Positions 40,877-50,484 are shown, numbered from the stretch's first letter. The stretch: 64,000 bases of DNA from Arthrobacter bambusae (GCF_030812595.1 NZ_JAUSSZ010000007.1:62001-126000), one strand, 5' to 3'. Notes: generated from the letters alone by a model not told the origin. Numbers and translations: made by a program.

Positions 40877-41799
40877 TGAGCGAGGCTGAGCCGGCGCCCG
40901 CGCAGGGTATTCCCTCACGCGCCAGGCGCCAACCAGGCAACCCGATGCCCAAGGCGGGCCGGAATCTTCCGGCCGCCATCGGCGTCGGGCTCGCCATGCT
41001 CTTCGCGGTTCTCGGCGGGCTGCTGTTCCTGCCGCTGGGGTTCGTTCTCCTGACGACGGCGTTCGCTGTCCTCGGTGTATGGGAAATTTTCCGTGCGCTC
41101 GAAGGCCAAGGCACCCGGATGCCGATCATCCCCGTGTTGACGGGTACGGTGGCGATGCCGCTGGCGGCCTACTTCGGCGGCACCGAAAGCCTGCTCTTCG
41201 CGATGGTGCTGAGCAGCACGGCCGTCCTGCTCTGGCGTTCCCTCGAAAGCGCTGCGGGAGCTCCGCGAAGCGTATTCGCCGGGATCTTCACGCTTGCCTG
41301 GGTGCCTTTCCTGATCAGCTTTGCCATCTTGCCCCTCCATGCAGGCGGGGGAGCGACGACGGCGGGTCCCTGGCCCTCCGGTCAGGTTCCGGCGGGTGCC
41401 TGGCAGATCGCCGTGATGTTGTTGCTGGTGGTGTCCAACGATACGTTCGGGTACCTCGTGGGCTCGCTGTTCGGCAAGCATCCGATGGCTCCCAAGATCA
41501 GCCCCAAAAAGACCTGGGAAGGATTCGCCGGCTCGGTGGCAGGTGCCATGGTGGTCGGGATCCTTGCCAGCATCTTCGTCCTGGACAGGCCGTGGTGGGT
41601 CGGCGCGGTGCTTGCCGTGGGCATGGTTGCCGCGGCTACTGCCGGCGACCTCGCGGAATCCATGGTCAAACGCGAACTTGGCGTCAAGGACATGAGCAGC
41701 ATCCTGCCGGGGCACGGCGGGGTCATGGACCGCCTTGATTCGATCGTCTTCGCGGCTCCGGCAGCATTTATTCTTTACGCGCTGTTGAGCGGCGCCTGA
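40876..41799 (+). CDS. cdsA: Phosphatidate cytidylyltransferase
   Basis: This is a 307-aa membrane enzyme making CDP-diacylglycerol from phosphatidate and CTP. There are about 7-8 membrane segments. The signature runs from DLAESMVKRELGVKD to the ILPGHGGVMDRLDS motif near the C-terminus. An N-terminal charged, proline-containing cytoplasmic tail (about 35 aa) is as usual in actinobacteria. Coupled to frr by a 1-nt overlap. Confidence 0.96.
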   Translation: MSEAEPAPAQGIPSRARRQPGNPMPKAGRNLPAAIGVGLAMLFAVLGGLLFLPLGFVLLTTAFAVLGVWEIFRALEGQGTRMPIIPVLTGTVAMPLAAYFGGTESLLFAMVLSSTAVLLWRSLESAAGAPRSVFAGIFTLAWVPFLISFAILPLHAGGGATTAGPWPSGQVPAGAWQIAVMLLLVVSNDTFGYLVGSLFGKHPMAPKISPKKTWEGFAGSVAGAMVVGILASIFVLDRPWWVGAVLAVGMVAAATAGDLAESMVKRELGVKDMSSILPGHGGVMDRLDSIVFAAPAAFILYALLSGA

Positions 41800-41820
41800 C
41801 AACCACCCAGAAGGAAAGCA

Positions 41821-42405
41821 GTGGCAGTGGACATTCGTCGCCAGATACCCGCAGCGTTTGAGCGCGTGGCGCACAGCAAATACGGCTACAACGCAAAGCA
41901 AGTGGACCAGTTTTTCCAGCGCGCCCGGAAGTCGTTCGAAAACAGGGCCGAGCCCGCCGAAAAAATCGGCAGCAGCGATGTACGTGCGGTTTCATTTGAT
42001 CCTGTCAAAGGCGGCTACGACGCCACCACGGTGGACGCCGCATTGGACCGCCTCGAAGACGCCTTCGCCCGCCGTGAACGTGACGAGCTGATAGCGGCTG
42101 AAGGCGAGGACGCCTGGTTGCTGAAGATCGGCAAACTCTCCGGAGTGTTGCGCGGCCGTTTGCACAGGCCTGATGGCCAACGTTTCCGCCGGCCGGACAA
42201 GAAGCGTGCGCGCAGCTACAACATCGCAGAGGTCGATGCCTTGTGCGTCTCCTTGATCGGTTACCTGGAAAACGACAAACCGCTGAGTGTCGACAACGTG
42301 CGCAGGGCCGCTTTCTCCGAGGCCCGGGGACGCGACGGCTACGATGAGGCGCAGGTTGATGCCTTCCTCGACCGCGTGGTCGAACTCATGGCAGCCATCG
42401 ACTGA
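41821..42405 (+). CDS. DivIVA-domain protein
   Basis: This 194-aa protein contains four short DivIVA-like units with the pattern G-Y-x3-Q/E/T-V-D-x-F/L (HSKYGYNAKQVDQFF, KGGYDATTVDAAL, ARSYNIAEVDALC, RDGYDEAQVDAFL), each followed by a short helix. These resemble DivIVA membrane-binding modules without the long coiled coil, so it may mark curved membrane or assist septal growth. GTG start with GAAGGAAAG upstream, 21 nt after cdsA. Confidence 0.85.
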   Translation: MAVDIRRQIPAAFERVAHSKYGYNAKQVDQFFQRARKSFENRAEPAEKIGSSDVRAVSFDPVKGGYDATTVDAALDRLEDAFARRERDELIAAEGEDAWLLKIGKLSGVLRGRLHRPDGQRFRRPDKKRARSYNIAEVDALCVSLIGYLENDKPLSVDNVRRAAFSEARGRDGYDEAQVDAFLDRVVELMAAID

Positions 42406-42464
42406 CTGGACCAGGCAGCTGGGGGATCGCTTCGGTTCCACGCTTTCCTGCTATCAAGCCCATT

Positions 42465-42509
42465 AAGCAGCAATCCCTCCCGCACTGAGTGTGGGAGGGA
42501 TTGCTGCTT
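42465..42509. terminator. Bidirectional rho-independent terminator
   Basis: Long perfect stem: AAGCAGCAATCCCTCCC pairs with GGGAGGGATTGCTGCTT around GCACTGAGTGT. It lies between the convergent DivIVA-like and membrane-protein genes and serves both. Confidence 0.9.
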
Positions 42510-42529
42510 GGTGGCGGGATTCTGTTGGC

Positions 42530-43090
42530 TTAGTGGTTGTGGCCGCCCGGCAGGGAGTGCTCTCCATGCGGGACAGCGTGCGCTCCGGCCACCGAGGCGG
42601 CGAGCCCCGGCGTCGTGATTGCTGCGACGACGACGGCGGCGGCGAAGGTGGCCGCCAAAAGCGCGCCGGCCCTTGGGGCAGCCACCGTGGTTCCACCGTC
42701 GTCGGGGTATCGTCGGTCGAGCCAAGCGGAGGATCCCAGCGCCATGAGCACCAGGAAAAGGGCGGCCAGGTGGCCGCCGTCGAGCACCCTTTGGGTCATA
42801 CCGGCCATCAGCAATCCAACGTGGACCAGCGCTGCCGCGAGGAGGCCTATGGTTGTTGGCTTACGGAACCGGAGCCGCCCCCGTTGGAGGCTGGCAACCG
42901 AGCTGGCGAGCAGCGCCAGGCCCCATGCCGCGAAGATGCCGCCCGTCCACGCAAGAGGTCCCCGGCCCGAGATGTAGCTCGAGGCGATGGAAAGCTCCAC
43001 AAGGGCCGCCCCCATTCCCGCGAAACACGAGAACAGGGTGACGGAAGCACCGGTGGTGGGTCCAACGGACGTCGCTGCTTGAGCTGACAC
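42530..43090 (-). CDS. Hypothetical membrane protein
   Basis: This 186-aa protein has about five hydrophobic segments (for example LFSCFAGMGAALVELSIA, GGIFAAWGLALLASSVASL, HLAALFLVLMALGSSAWL, AGALLAATFAAAVVVAAI) and a histidine-rich end (HGEHSLPGGHNH) that might bind metal. No named family recognised. ATG with GGAAGGAG upstream. It is 29 nt downstream of the DUF4383 gene on the same strand, so probably an operon. Confidence 0.7.
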   Translation of the reverse strand: MSAQAATSVGPTTGASVTLFSCFAGMGAALVELSIASSYISGRGPLAWTGGIFAAWGLALLASSVASLQRGRLRFRKPTTIGLLAAALVHVGLLMAGMTQRVLDGGHLAALFLVLMALGSSAWLDRRYPDDGGTTVAAPRAGALLAATFAAAVVVAAITTPGLAASVAGAHAVPHGEHSLPGGHNH

Positions 43091-43119
43091 GGACGGCTCC
43101 TTCCCGGTTTTGGGGGCTT

Positions 43120-43533
43120 CTAGGCGTGGGCCCGGGCGGTATTGGCCTGAACCTTGTCCTGCGAGAGGCCGACGCCGAGAAGCACCACGGCGCTGGCCAA
43201 GTGCAGGACGTTGTCTGCGCCGTTAAGGGCGATGATGTTCAGGGCGGAGCCCACGAGGAACAGTCCGAGGATGCCGACCAGCAGGTAGACGGCACCGACC
43301 GTGGTGTTGACCGTCTTGGACAGCACGGTGCTGTTCATGCCTGAGTAGAGCAGCGCGGCGCCGATGGCGAGGTGGATGATGTTGTGCAAGGGGTTTACCG
43401 CAAAGATGATCAGATTGGCACCCTCGGTGGCGAAGAATCCAATTCCCGAGGTGACGAAGAATCCAACGACACCCACGAGCAGGTAGACGGCTCCAAAGAT
43501 GGTGGCGATCAGGCGGTTGGGCGAAGTGCGCAT
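43120..43533 (-). CDS. DUF4383-family membrane protein
   Basis: This 137-aa protein has four hydrophobic segments and the duplicated motif GAVYLLVGVVGFF / GAVYLLVGILGLF plus NPLHNIIHLAIGAAL and NGADNVLHLASAVVLL. This is the internal repeat typical of DUF4383 proteins of actinobacteria. ATG 43533 has GGAAGG 8 nt upstream. Function unknown. Confidence 0.85.
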   Translation of the reverse strand: MRTSPNRLIATIFGAVYLLVGVVGFFVTSGIGFFATEGANLIIFAVNPLHNIIHLAIGAALLYSGMNSTVLSKTVNTTVGAVYLLVGILGLFLVGSALNIIALNGADNVLHLASAVVLLGVGLSQDKVQANTARAHA

Positions 43534-43671
43534 GGTCCAAACCTTCCGGTATGGCCGGTGGTATATCCGGCCTGTGTTCGTAACCCCGGACGGGGTTCTC
43601 AACCAGAGATTCGGACCACCCGCGGCTACGGATGGGTCCGATGGGACGAATTTTTTGCCAGCTTGTCCGGC

Positions 43672-44157
43672 TTAGCCGGCGCGGAGCGCTTTCTTGGTAT
43701 TCCGGTTCAGCAACGGCTGCACCCGGAAAGGAATCAATTCGCCCATCGACATGGCGGTGTCGGTTCGTTCCACGCCGTCACACGCAAGGATCTTTCCGTT
43801 GACCCGGAACAGGTCCTCGGCGTCGAGCGCCACCACCCGCAGCAAGAGGTCGGCCGATCCGGTGAGTCCGTACCCTTCCAGGATTTCCGGGATTTCGGCG
43901 AGGTCCAAGGCAAGCTGTCCGAGCTTTTGCTGCTGCACGTGCACGGAGATGAATGCCATGAGGGGATAGCCAAGTGCGGCCGGGTTGATGCGCCGTTCGA
44001 AGGAAAGGAACGCATGCTTCTTTTCCAGCTGGGCCATCCGCGCCTGGACCGTGTTCCGCGACAGTCCCAGCTTCTGCGCCAAGGCCACAACCGTGCCGCG
44101 TGGATCCTTCGCCATGGCCGAAAGCAGGCGGGTGTCGGTGCCATCCAAAGCTTGCAT
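43672..44157 (-). CDS. Lrp/AsnC-family regulator, likely BkdR-like
   Basis: This is a 161-aa regulator with an AsnC-type helix-turn-helix (LDGTDTRLLSAMAKDPRG, LAQKLGLSRNTVQARM) and a C-terminal RAM-like ligand domain (AFISVHVQQQKL, GSADLLLRVVALDAEDL). I prefer ATG 44157, though GTG 44184 is possible. It is divergent from the branched-chain 2-oxoacid dehydrogenase operon at 44341, the classic place for an Lrp-type activator that senses branched-chain amino acids. Confidence 0.85.
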   Translation of the reverse strand: MQALDGTDTRLLSAMAKDPRGTVVALAQKLGLSRNTVQARMAQLEKKHAFLSFERRINPAALGYPLMAFISVHVQQQKLGQLALDLAEIPEILEGYGLTGSADLLLRVVALDAEDLFRVNGKILACDGVERTDTAMSMGELIPFRVQPLLNRNTKKALRAG

Positions 44158-44340
44158 AATGCGCAACGTTAGCACGGTGCGCACCGCCCGGATAGGGCAG
44201 AATGCGCAGAATCTTCAACGGTGGTTGTACCCAATGAGCATTGTGAGTAGGGTCACAATTAGTCCAGGCGACGAGGCCCGGACGCTGGCCCGCGGGCGGA
44301 TCACAAGTCCCTCCAAAGGCTTGCGAGCACGAGCTGAAAG

Positions 44341-45519
44341 GTGCGATCAACTGTGTTGACGGACAAACCCGGCCAGGACGCCTACCAGGCATCGAATCCC
44401 GGAATCAGTGCAGTAAGCCCGCGCAGGACCGGCGGGGACCTGGTCCAATTGATTTCCCCCGAGGGGGAACGCATCAGCCACCCGGAGTTCGATCTCTGGG
44501 TCAGCGATGTCACCGATGAGCAGCTCTGCTCGCTTTACGAGGACATGACGGTCATCCGCCGCATCGACGCCGAAGCTACAGCCTTGCAGCGCCAGGGCGA
44601 GTTGGCATTGTGGCCGCCGCTGCTGGGCCAGGAAGCATCCCAGATCGGTTCGGGCCGGGCCCTCCGGGATGACGACTTTGTCTTCCCGAGCTACCGGGAC
44701 AACGGCGTTGCCTACTGCCGCGGTGTGGAGCCAACCGACTTGGTCCGCGCGTGGCGCGGCAACGCCTCGGCGGGCTGGGACCCGTACCGCTACAACATCG
44801 CCACCCAGCAGATCATCATCGGCTCGCAGTCGCTGCACGCAACCGGCTACGCGATGGGCATCCAGTACGACGGATCGGACTCCGTCGCAGTGGGCCTCTT
44901 CGGCGATGGCGCTACGAGCGAAGGCGATGTCAACGAGGCAATGGTCTTCGCGGCGAGCTTCCAAGTGCCCGTGGTCTTCATCTGCCAGAACAACCACTGG
45001 GCCATCTCCGAACCCGTGCGGATTCAGTCCCACATCCAGATCGCCGACCGTGCTTCGGGTTTCGGTATCCCCAGCACGCGGGTCGACGGGAACGACGTCC
45101 TGGCCGTCCTGGCGGCCACCCGGATTGCGCTGGACCGGGCCCGCAAGGGCGGAGGACCCACCTTCATTGAAGCGGTGACCTACCGGATGGGCCCGCACAC
45201 GACGGCGGATGATCCCACCCGATACCGCGACGCCAACGAGCTTGAGGACTGGGCGGCCAAGGACCCGATTGCCCGGCTCAAGGCGCTGCTTCGCACCAAG
45301 GGCCTCCTGACCGAAGAGGTCGAAGCCAAGACCCAGGCCAAAGCGGACGAGGTGGCCAGGAGCCTGCGCGCCGGAGTCATCAATATGCCCGATCCCGCCC
45401 CGCTGGACCTCTTCAAGCATGTCTACAGCACGCCCAACTCCTGGATCGAACGCCAGAAGGACCACTACTCCCGCTATCTGGAAAGCTTCAGCGGATCAAC
45501 CCAGGAAGGTGCACTCTGA
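44341..45519 (+). CDS. bkdA: Branched-chain 2-oxoacid dehydrogenase E1 alpha
   Basis: This 392-aa thiamine-diphosphate-binding subunit has the TPP motif GDGATSEGDVNEAMVFA at about residue 188, ending in NN, and the phosphorylation-loop region RMGPHTTADDPTRYRD. It decarboxylates 2-oxoacids derived from Leu, Ile and Val. GTG start. The stop overlaps the E1 beta start by one base. It corresponds in order and neighbourhood to the Mycobacterium tuberculosis Rv2497c-Rv2495c genes. Confidence 0.93.
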   Translation: MRSTVLTDKPGQDAYQASNPGISAVSPRRTGGDLVQLISPEGERISHPEFDLWVSDVTDEQLCSLYEDMTVIRRIDAEATALQRQGELALWPPLLGQEASQIGSGRALRDDDFVFPSYRDNGVAYCRGVEPTDLVRAWRGNASAGWDPYRYNIATQQIIIGSQSLHATGYAMGIQYDGSDSVAVGLFGDGATSEGDVNEAMVFAASFQVPVVFICQNNHWAISEPVRIQSHIQIADRASGFGIPSTRVDGNDVLAVLAATRIALDRARKGGGPTFIEAVTYRMGPHTTADDPTRYRDANELEDWAAKDPIARLKALLRTKGLLTEEVEAKTQAKADEVARSLRAGVINMPDPAPLDLFKHVYSTPNSWIERQKDHYSRYLESFSGSTQEGAL

Positions 45520-46529
45520 TGAGCAAGCTGACCTTCGCCCGTGCCATCAACGCCGGCCTGCGCAAGTCCCTCGAAAACGATCCCAAAGTTGTCCTCATGG
45601 GTGAGGACATCGGGGCGCTCGGCGGCGTGTTCCGGGTCACGGACGGTCTCCAAAAGGACTTCGGCAAACACCGCGTGGTTGACACCCCCTTGGCTGAATC
45701 CGCGATTATCGGTACCGCCGTAGGCTTGGCCTATCGCGGCTACCGGCCGGTCTGCGAAATCCAATTCGATGGCTTCATCTACCCGGCATTCGACCAGATC
45801 GTCAGCCAAGTCGCCAAGATGCACTACCGGACGCAGGGCCGCGTCAAGATGCCCATCACCATCCGCGTTCCCTTCGGCGGCGGGATCGGCTCACCCGAGC
45901 ACCATTCCGAGTCCCCGGAGGCCTATTTCACCCACACCTCGGGCCTGCGCGTCATCAGCGTCTCCAACCCGCAGGATGCCTACACCATGATCCAGCAGGC
46001 CATCGCCTCGGACGATCCGGTGCTGTACTTCGAACCAAAGCGCCGCTACCACGACAAGGGCGAAGTGGATGAGGGCGCAGATCTTTCCACCGCGTTATCC
46101 ATGGAGAAGGCCAAGGTGGTCACCCCGGGCAGCGACGTCACCTTGGTAAGCTACGGCCCGCTGGTGAAGACCGCGAGCGACGCCGCGATGGCCGCGGCCG
46201 ACGAAGGAGTCTCGGTGGAGGTGATCGACCTGCGCTCGCTCGCTCCGATCGACTTCGCGGCAGTGGAGGCGTCCGTCCGCAAGACCGGCAGGCTCGTCAT
46301 CACCCATGAGGCCGCGCAGTCCGGCGGGCTCGGCGCCGAAATCGCGGCCAGCATCACCGAACGCTGCTTCAACTACCTCGAATCGGCGCCGGTCCGGATC
46401 ACCGGATTCGACATCCCGTACCCGTACTCAAAGCTCGAGATGCACCACTTGCCGGATCTCGACAGGATCCTTGACGGCGTGGACCGCGCACTCGGCCGCG
46501 GCAACTCCCTGAGCGGGTTGGAAGGATGA
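45519..46529 (+). CDS. bkdB: Branched-chain 2-oxoacid dehydrogenase E1 beta
   Basis: This is a 336-aa transketolase-like subunit with VVLMGEDIGALGGVFRVT, RVVDTPLAESAIIG, EIQFDGFIYPAFDQIVSQVA and RVPFGGGIGSPEHHSES. It completes the E1 heterotetramer. Overlaps E1 alpha by TGATG and E2 by ATGA. Confidence 0.95.
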   Translation: MSKLTFARAINAGLRKSLENDPKVVLMGEDIGALGGVFRVTDGLQKDFGKHRVVDTPLAESAIIGTAVGLAYRGYRPVCEIQFDGFIYPAFDQIVSQVAKMHYRTQGRVKMPITIRVPFGGGIGSPEHHSESPEAYFTHTSGLRVISVSNPQDAYTMIQQAIASDDPVLYFEPKRRYHDKGEVDEGADLSTALSMEKAKVVTPGSDVTLVSYGPLVKTASDAAMAAADEGVSVEVIDLRSLAPIDFAAVEASVRKTGRLVITHEAAQSGGLGAEIAASITERCFNYLESAPVRITGFDIPYPYSKLEMHHLPDLDRILDGVDRALGRGNSLSGLEG

Positions 46530-47977
46530 GCGCCACCATGATCAAGGAATTCAGGCTCCCCGACCTCGGCGAAGGACTCACCGAGTCGGAAATTCTCAGT
46601 TGGAAGGTCGCGGTGGGGGACACCGTGACCCTGAACCAGGTCATTGCCGAGGTCGAGACGGCCAAGGCCGTGGTTGAGTTGCCTTCGCCCTTCGCCGGAA
46701 CCGTCGCCGCCTTGCATGAACAGGCTGGTTCGGTTGTGGAGGTCGGCAAGCCGATCGTTTCCTTCGAAGTCGACGACGCCGGAGCCTCACCTTCCGGTGT
46801 TGGCGGTACCGGTGCGGGCGCTACCAGTGAAGGCGCTTCCGCGGAAAACCCGGCGGAGACCGCGGCGAAGCGTGAACCGAACCTCGTAGGCTACGGTGCC
46901 GTCGTCGAAAGGTCCGGGCGTCCGGCCCGGCGCCAGCGCACCTTTGCCGGAGGCGTCGCCGAACGCGAGGCCACCGTCGAGCCCGCCGTCGAGGCCGCCG
47001 TCGAACCTGTTTCCGCCGCGGAAGCCCTCCCCGCCGTCGAGTCCATGGCACCGTTCGCGGCTCAAGGCGAGAGGACCGCGGAAAAGGAGCGTCCACGCTC
47101 CACGCCGCCGGTCCGCAAGCTGGCACGCGACCTTGGAATCGACCTCGAGATGGTCAAGGGAACCGGGCCAAGGGGACTCATTACCCGTTCGGACGTCCAG
47201 GACTTCGCGGCCGGGCCACAGGCGCAAGGCGCTGGGTCCGAGGTCCACGCCGCGGCCGCCGTCGGGGCCTCCGGCGAACGTGAGACGCGCACGCCGATCA
47301 AGGGTGTCCGGAAGTTCACGGCCGCCGCCATGGTGCAAAGTGCATTCACGGCGCCGCATGTGACGGAGTTCCTGACCGTCGACGTCACTCCCACCATGGA
47401 ACTGTTGACGCGGCTCAAAGCCAGGCGCGAGTTTGCCGGCTACAAGCTCACGCCGTTGACCATCGCGGCCAAAGCGGTGTTGATTGCCCTGCGCAGGAAC
47501 CCGACACTGAACTCCCGCTGGGATGACCGCGCACAGGAGATCGTGCAGTTCAATTACGTCAACCTGGGTATCGCGGCCGCCACGCCCAGGGGACTGACTG
47601 TTCCCAATATCAAAGATGCCGACAGGATGACGCTTCTGGAATTGTCCACGGCCCTGTCCGCACTCACGGACACGGCGCGTTCAGGCAAGACCTCCCCGGC
47701 GGATCTGACCGGCGGGACCATCTCGATCACGAACATCGGCGTGTTCGGGATCGACGCCGGAACCCCCATCTTGAATCCGGGCGAAGCTGCCATCGTCGCG
47801 CTGGGATCGGTGCGTAAAGCTCCGTGGGTGCACAACGACGAACTCGCGGTGCGCCAGGTCATGTCACTGAGCCTGTCCTTCGACCACCGGCTGGTGGACG
47901 GCGAGCAAGGCTCGAAATTCCTGGCCGATCTGGGCGCGATCCTGTCCGATCCGGCAATGGTCATGACGATGATCTAA
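46526..47977 (+). CDS. bkdC: Branched-chain 2-oxoacid dehydrogenase E2 (lipoyl acyltransferase)
   Basis: The 483-aa E2 has one lipoyl domain (lipoyl lysine K47 in VETAKAVV), an Ala/Glu/Pro-rich linker, a peripheral-subunit-binding domain (VRKLARDLGIDLEMVKGTG, about 192-225) and the catalytic domain with SFDHRLVDGEQG (His and Asp) near the end. It transfers the acyl group to CoA. No E3 gene follows, so a lipoamide dehydrogenase from elsewhere is shared. Confidence 0.95.
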   Translation: MSATMIKEFRLPDLGEGLTESEILSWKVAVGDTVTLNQVIAEVETAKAVVELPSPFAGTVAALHEQAGSVVEVGKPIVSFEVDDAGASPSGVGGTGAGATSEGASAENPAETAAKREPNLVGYGAVVERSGRPARRQRTFAGGVAEREATVEPAVEAAVEPVSAAEALPAVESMAPFAAQGERTAEKERPRSTPPVRKLARDLGIDLEMVKGTGPRGLITRSDVQDFAAGPQAQGAGSEVHAAAAVGASGERETRTPIKGVRKFTAAAMVQSAFTAPHVTEFLTVDVTPTMELLTRLKARREFAGYKLTPLTIAAKAVLIALRRNPTLNSRWDDRAQEIVQFNYVNLGIAAATPRGLTVPNIKDADRMTLLELSTALSALTDTARSGKTSPADLTGGTISITNIGVFGIDAGTPILNPGEAAIVALGSVRKAPWVHNDELAVRQVMSLSLSFDHRLVDGEQGSKFLADLGAILSDPAMVMTMI

Positions 47978-47993
47978 GGCTTCCCGCCGTTTA

Positions 47994-48047
47994 GACGGTT
48001 CCCTGCGCATACGGTGTTCGCGAACATCGAGTGTGCGGGGAACCGTC
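47994..48047. terminator. Long inverted repeat between convergent genes
   Basis: Outer arms GACGGTTCCC and GGGAACCGTC are perfect. The interior also pairs largely, with a central perfect palindrome TGTTCGCGAACA. The whole is a 54-bp imperfect cruciform between E2 and the convergent TetR gene. There is no T-run, so it is a terminator or transcript-end stabiliser by position rather than by sequence proof. Confidence 0.6.
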
Positions 48048-48067
48048 GAAACGGGCGCCCGCTGAGC

Positions 48068-48721
48068 TCATTCCACCGTCAGGGCCGCGAGGGCCATGCG
48101 TTCGAGGATGGGCCGGGCGCTTTTGACCGCCATGCGCCGGCCGTGGTGCCGGACCGAGTGGGGCGTTGAGTTGATGAGGCCGAAGGCTGCGTGGGCACGG
48201 ACCCGCAACTCGGCAGGATCCGTGTCGGGATGTAGTTCTCCGAGCACTCCAACCCACAGCTCCACGTAGTTCCGCTGCAGGGTGCGGACTTCGGCCTGGT
48301 CGGAGTCGCTGAGGTTGCTGAAGTCGCGGTCCTGGACCCGGATGACATCGGGATTGCTGAGGGCGAAGTCGACGTGGAACTCCACCAGTCCACGCAACGC
48401 AGTTTCGGCATCGGCGGATTCGGACGCCACGGTGCGGCCGCCGTCGAGCAGGTTCCGGCTCACGCTCAACAGCAGTTCGGCCAGCACGGCTTGTTTCCCC
48501 GGGAAATGCCGGTACACCGCAGGGCCGCTGACTCCGGCCGCGGCCCCGAGGTCCTCAAGGGACACGCGGTTGAAACCGTCGGCGGCGAACAACCCGGCTG
48601 CAGCAGTCAGGAGGGCCTTGCGCCGGGTTTCCTTGGCCTGGCTTCGCTGGGTCGGGCTCTCTTGCTTGGGGCTCCGCGGGGTGGGGCCGTCCTGCTGGGA
48701 GCTCCGCTGGAAGGTGACCAC
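48068..48721 (-). CDS. TetR-family regulator of leucine/acyl-CoA catabolism
   Basis: This 217-aa regulator has the helix-turn-helix at about residues 30-78 (RRKALLTAAAGLFAADGFNR, LEDLGAAAGVSGPAVYRHF) and a TetR C-terminal domain with a DRDFSNLSDSDQAEVRTLQR region common to actinobacterial acyl-CoA-responsive regulators. GTG start with AGGAGG close upstream. It is divergent from the carboxylase operon with two GTTA-N8-TAAC sites between, so it most likely represses that operon until a CoA intermediate binds. Confidence 0.9.
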   Translation of the reverse strand: MVTFQRSSQQDGPTPRSPKQESPTQRSQAKETRRKALLTAAAGLFAADGFNRVSLEDLGAAAGVSGPAVYRHFPGKQAVLAELLLSVSRNLLDGGRTVASESADAETALRGLVEFHVDFALSNPDVIRVQDRDFSNLSDSDQAEVRTLQRNYVELWVGVLGELHPDTDPAELRVRAHAAFGLINSTPHSVRHHGRRMAVKSARPILERMALAALTVE

Positions 48722-48794
48722 AATTCCTCCTTTTGCACGCGTCCGGTTCAGCGCCGGTTCCGGGGCGGGCCCAGTGCCGGGGTGATGGACAACA

Positions 48795-48840
48795 CAGTTA
48801 ATAGAGACTAACCTAAATTCCAGTTATGCGGTACTAACTG
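48795..48840. promoter_or_regulatory. Two tandem TetR operators
   Basis: Site 1, CAGTTA-N8-TAACCT (48795-48812), and site 2, CAGTTA-N8-TAACTG (48821-48840, perfect 6-bp arms), lie 26 bp apart between the divergent TetR and carboxylase genes. A third site of the same class is at 35329-35350. Site 2 touches the carboxylase start. Confidence 0.75.
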
Positions 48841-48842
48841 AG

Positions 48843-50480
48843 ATGGCCACGGGCCGGGATGGGACACAGTCGATGGAGACACTCGCCAGCCAGCTGGACA
48901 GCAGCAGCGATCAGTTCGCGGCCAACGAGGAAGCGCAGCTGTCACTGGTGCACGAGCTGAAGAAGCGACTTGCCGTGGCCGCCCTCGGTGGCCCGGAGAA
49001 GTCGCGTGAGCGGCATGTCTCGCGGGGCAAGTTGTTGCCGCGCGAGCGCATCAACTATTTGCTGGACGAGGGCAGCCCGTTCCTGGAGATCGCCCCCTTG
49101 GCGGCCAACGGAATGTACAACGATGATTCGCCGGGGGCCGGCGTGATCGCGGGCATCGGCTTGGTCCACGGACGCCAGGTGATGGTGGTTTCCAACGACG
49201 CCACGGTCAAGGGCGGCACCTACTACCCGATGACGGTGAAAAAGCACCTCCGGGCCCAGGAAATCGCCCTTGAGAACAAGCTGCCGTGCGTCTACCTCGT
49301 GGATTCCGGGGGAGCGTTCCTCCCCAAGCAGGACGAGGTTTTCCCGGACAAGGAGCACTTTGGCAGGATCTTCTTCAACCAGGCGAAGATGTCCGCAGCG
49401 AAGATCCCGCAGATCGCCTCGGTCATGGGATCCTGCACGGCCGGTGGCGCCTACGTGCCGGCCATGAGCGACGAAACCGTCATTGTCCGCAACCAAGGCA
49501 CCATATTCCTGGGCGGACCGCCCCTCGTGAAGGCCGCCATCGGTGAGATCGTCACGGCCGAGGAACTCGGCGGCGGTGACGTCCACTCCCGGATTTCCGG
49601 GGTGACGGACCACCTCGCAGAAAACGACGAGCACGCCCTGCAAATTGTCCGCGACATCGTCGCCACCCTGCCCGGGCCTGCGGCCCCCGCGTGGGAAGTG
49701 GACACCGTCGTCGAGCCCGTGGTTGATCCGCGCGGAATCTATGGCGCCGTTCCCACCGACGTCAACGCGCAATACGACGTCCGCGAAGTCATCGCCCGGC
49801 TCGTGGACGGCTCGAAGTTCCACGAGTTCAAGAAGAACTACGGCAGCACCTTGGTGACCGGATTCGCGAAGCTGCACGGCCACCCCGTGGGCATCGTGGC
49901 GAACAACGGGGTGCTCTTCAGCGAGTCCGCCCTCAAAGGCGCGCACTTCATCGAGCTGTGCGACCAACGAGGCATTCCGCTGGTCTTCCTGCAGAACCTC
50001 TCCGGCTTCATGGTCGGCAAGGATTACGAGCACGGCGGCATCGCCAAGAACGGCGCCAAGATGGTCACCGCCGTGGCCACTGCCCGCGTACCGAAGCTGA
50101 CCGTGGTGATCGGCGGTTCCTTCGGCGCCGGAAACTACTCGATGTGCGGCCGGGCGTATTCCCCGCGCTTCCTGTGGATGTGGCCGGCAAGCAGGATTTC
50201 GGTCATGGGCGGGAACCAGGCCTCCAGCGTGCTGGCCACCGTCAAACGTGACCAGTACGAGGCCCGCGGCGAGGAATGGTCCGCCGAAGACGAGGAAGCC
50301 TTCAAAGCCCCCATCAAGCAGCAGTACGAGGACCAAGGCAGCCCCTACTACTCCACCGCCCGGCTCTGGGACGACGGCATCATCGACCCCGCAGACACCC
50401 GGCGCGTCCTGGGCATGGCCTTGGATACCGTCTCCCGCCAACCCCTGCCGGAAACCTCCTTCGGCCTCTTCCGGATGTGA
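48843..50480 (+). CDS. accD1: 3-Methylcrotonyl-CoA carboxylase beta (carboxyltransferase) subunit
   Basis: The 545-aa carboxyltransferase has [19 protein letters not shown], a [18 protein letters not shown] oxyanion segment, [11 protein letters not shown] and [16 protein letters not shown], the pattern of methylcrotonyl- rather than propionyl-CoA carboxylases. It carboxylates 3-methylcrotonyl-CoA in leucine breakdown. ATG 48843 begins within the operator region. The alpha subunit follows after 4 nt. Confidence 0.92.
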   Translation: MATGRDGTQSMETLASQLDSSSDQFAANEEAQLSLVHELKKRLAVAALGGPEKSRERHVSRGKLLPRERINYLLDEGSPFLEIAPLAANGMYNDDSPGAGVIAGIGLVHGRQVMVVSNDATVKGGTYYPMTVKKHLRAQEIALENKLPCVYLVDSGGAFLPKQDEVFPDKEHFGRIFFNQAKMSAAKIPQIASVMGSCTAGGAYVPAMSDETVIVRNQGTIFLGGPPLVKAAIGEIVTAEELGGGDVHSRISGVTDHLAENDEHALQIVRDIVATLPGPAAPAWEVDTVVEPVVDPRGIYGAVPTDVNAQYDVREVIARLVDGSKFHEFKKNYGSTLVTGFAKLHGHPVGIVANNGVLFSESALKGAHFIELCDQRGIPLVFLQNLSGFMVGKDYEHGGIAKNGAKMVTAVATARVPKLTVVIGGSFGAGNYSMCGRAYSPRFLWMWPASRISVMGGNQASSVLATVKRDQYEARGEEWSAEDEEAFKAPIKQQYEDQGSPYYSTARLWDDGIIDPADTRRVLGMALDTVSRQPLPETSFGLFRM

Positions 50481-50484
50481 CCCC

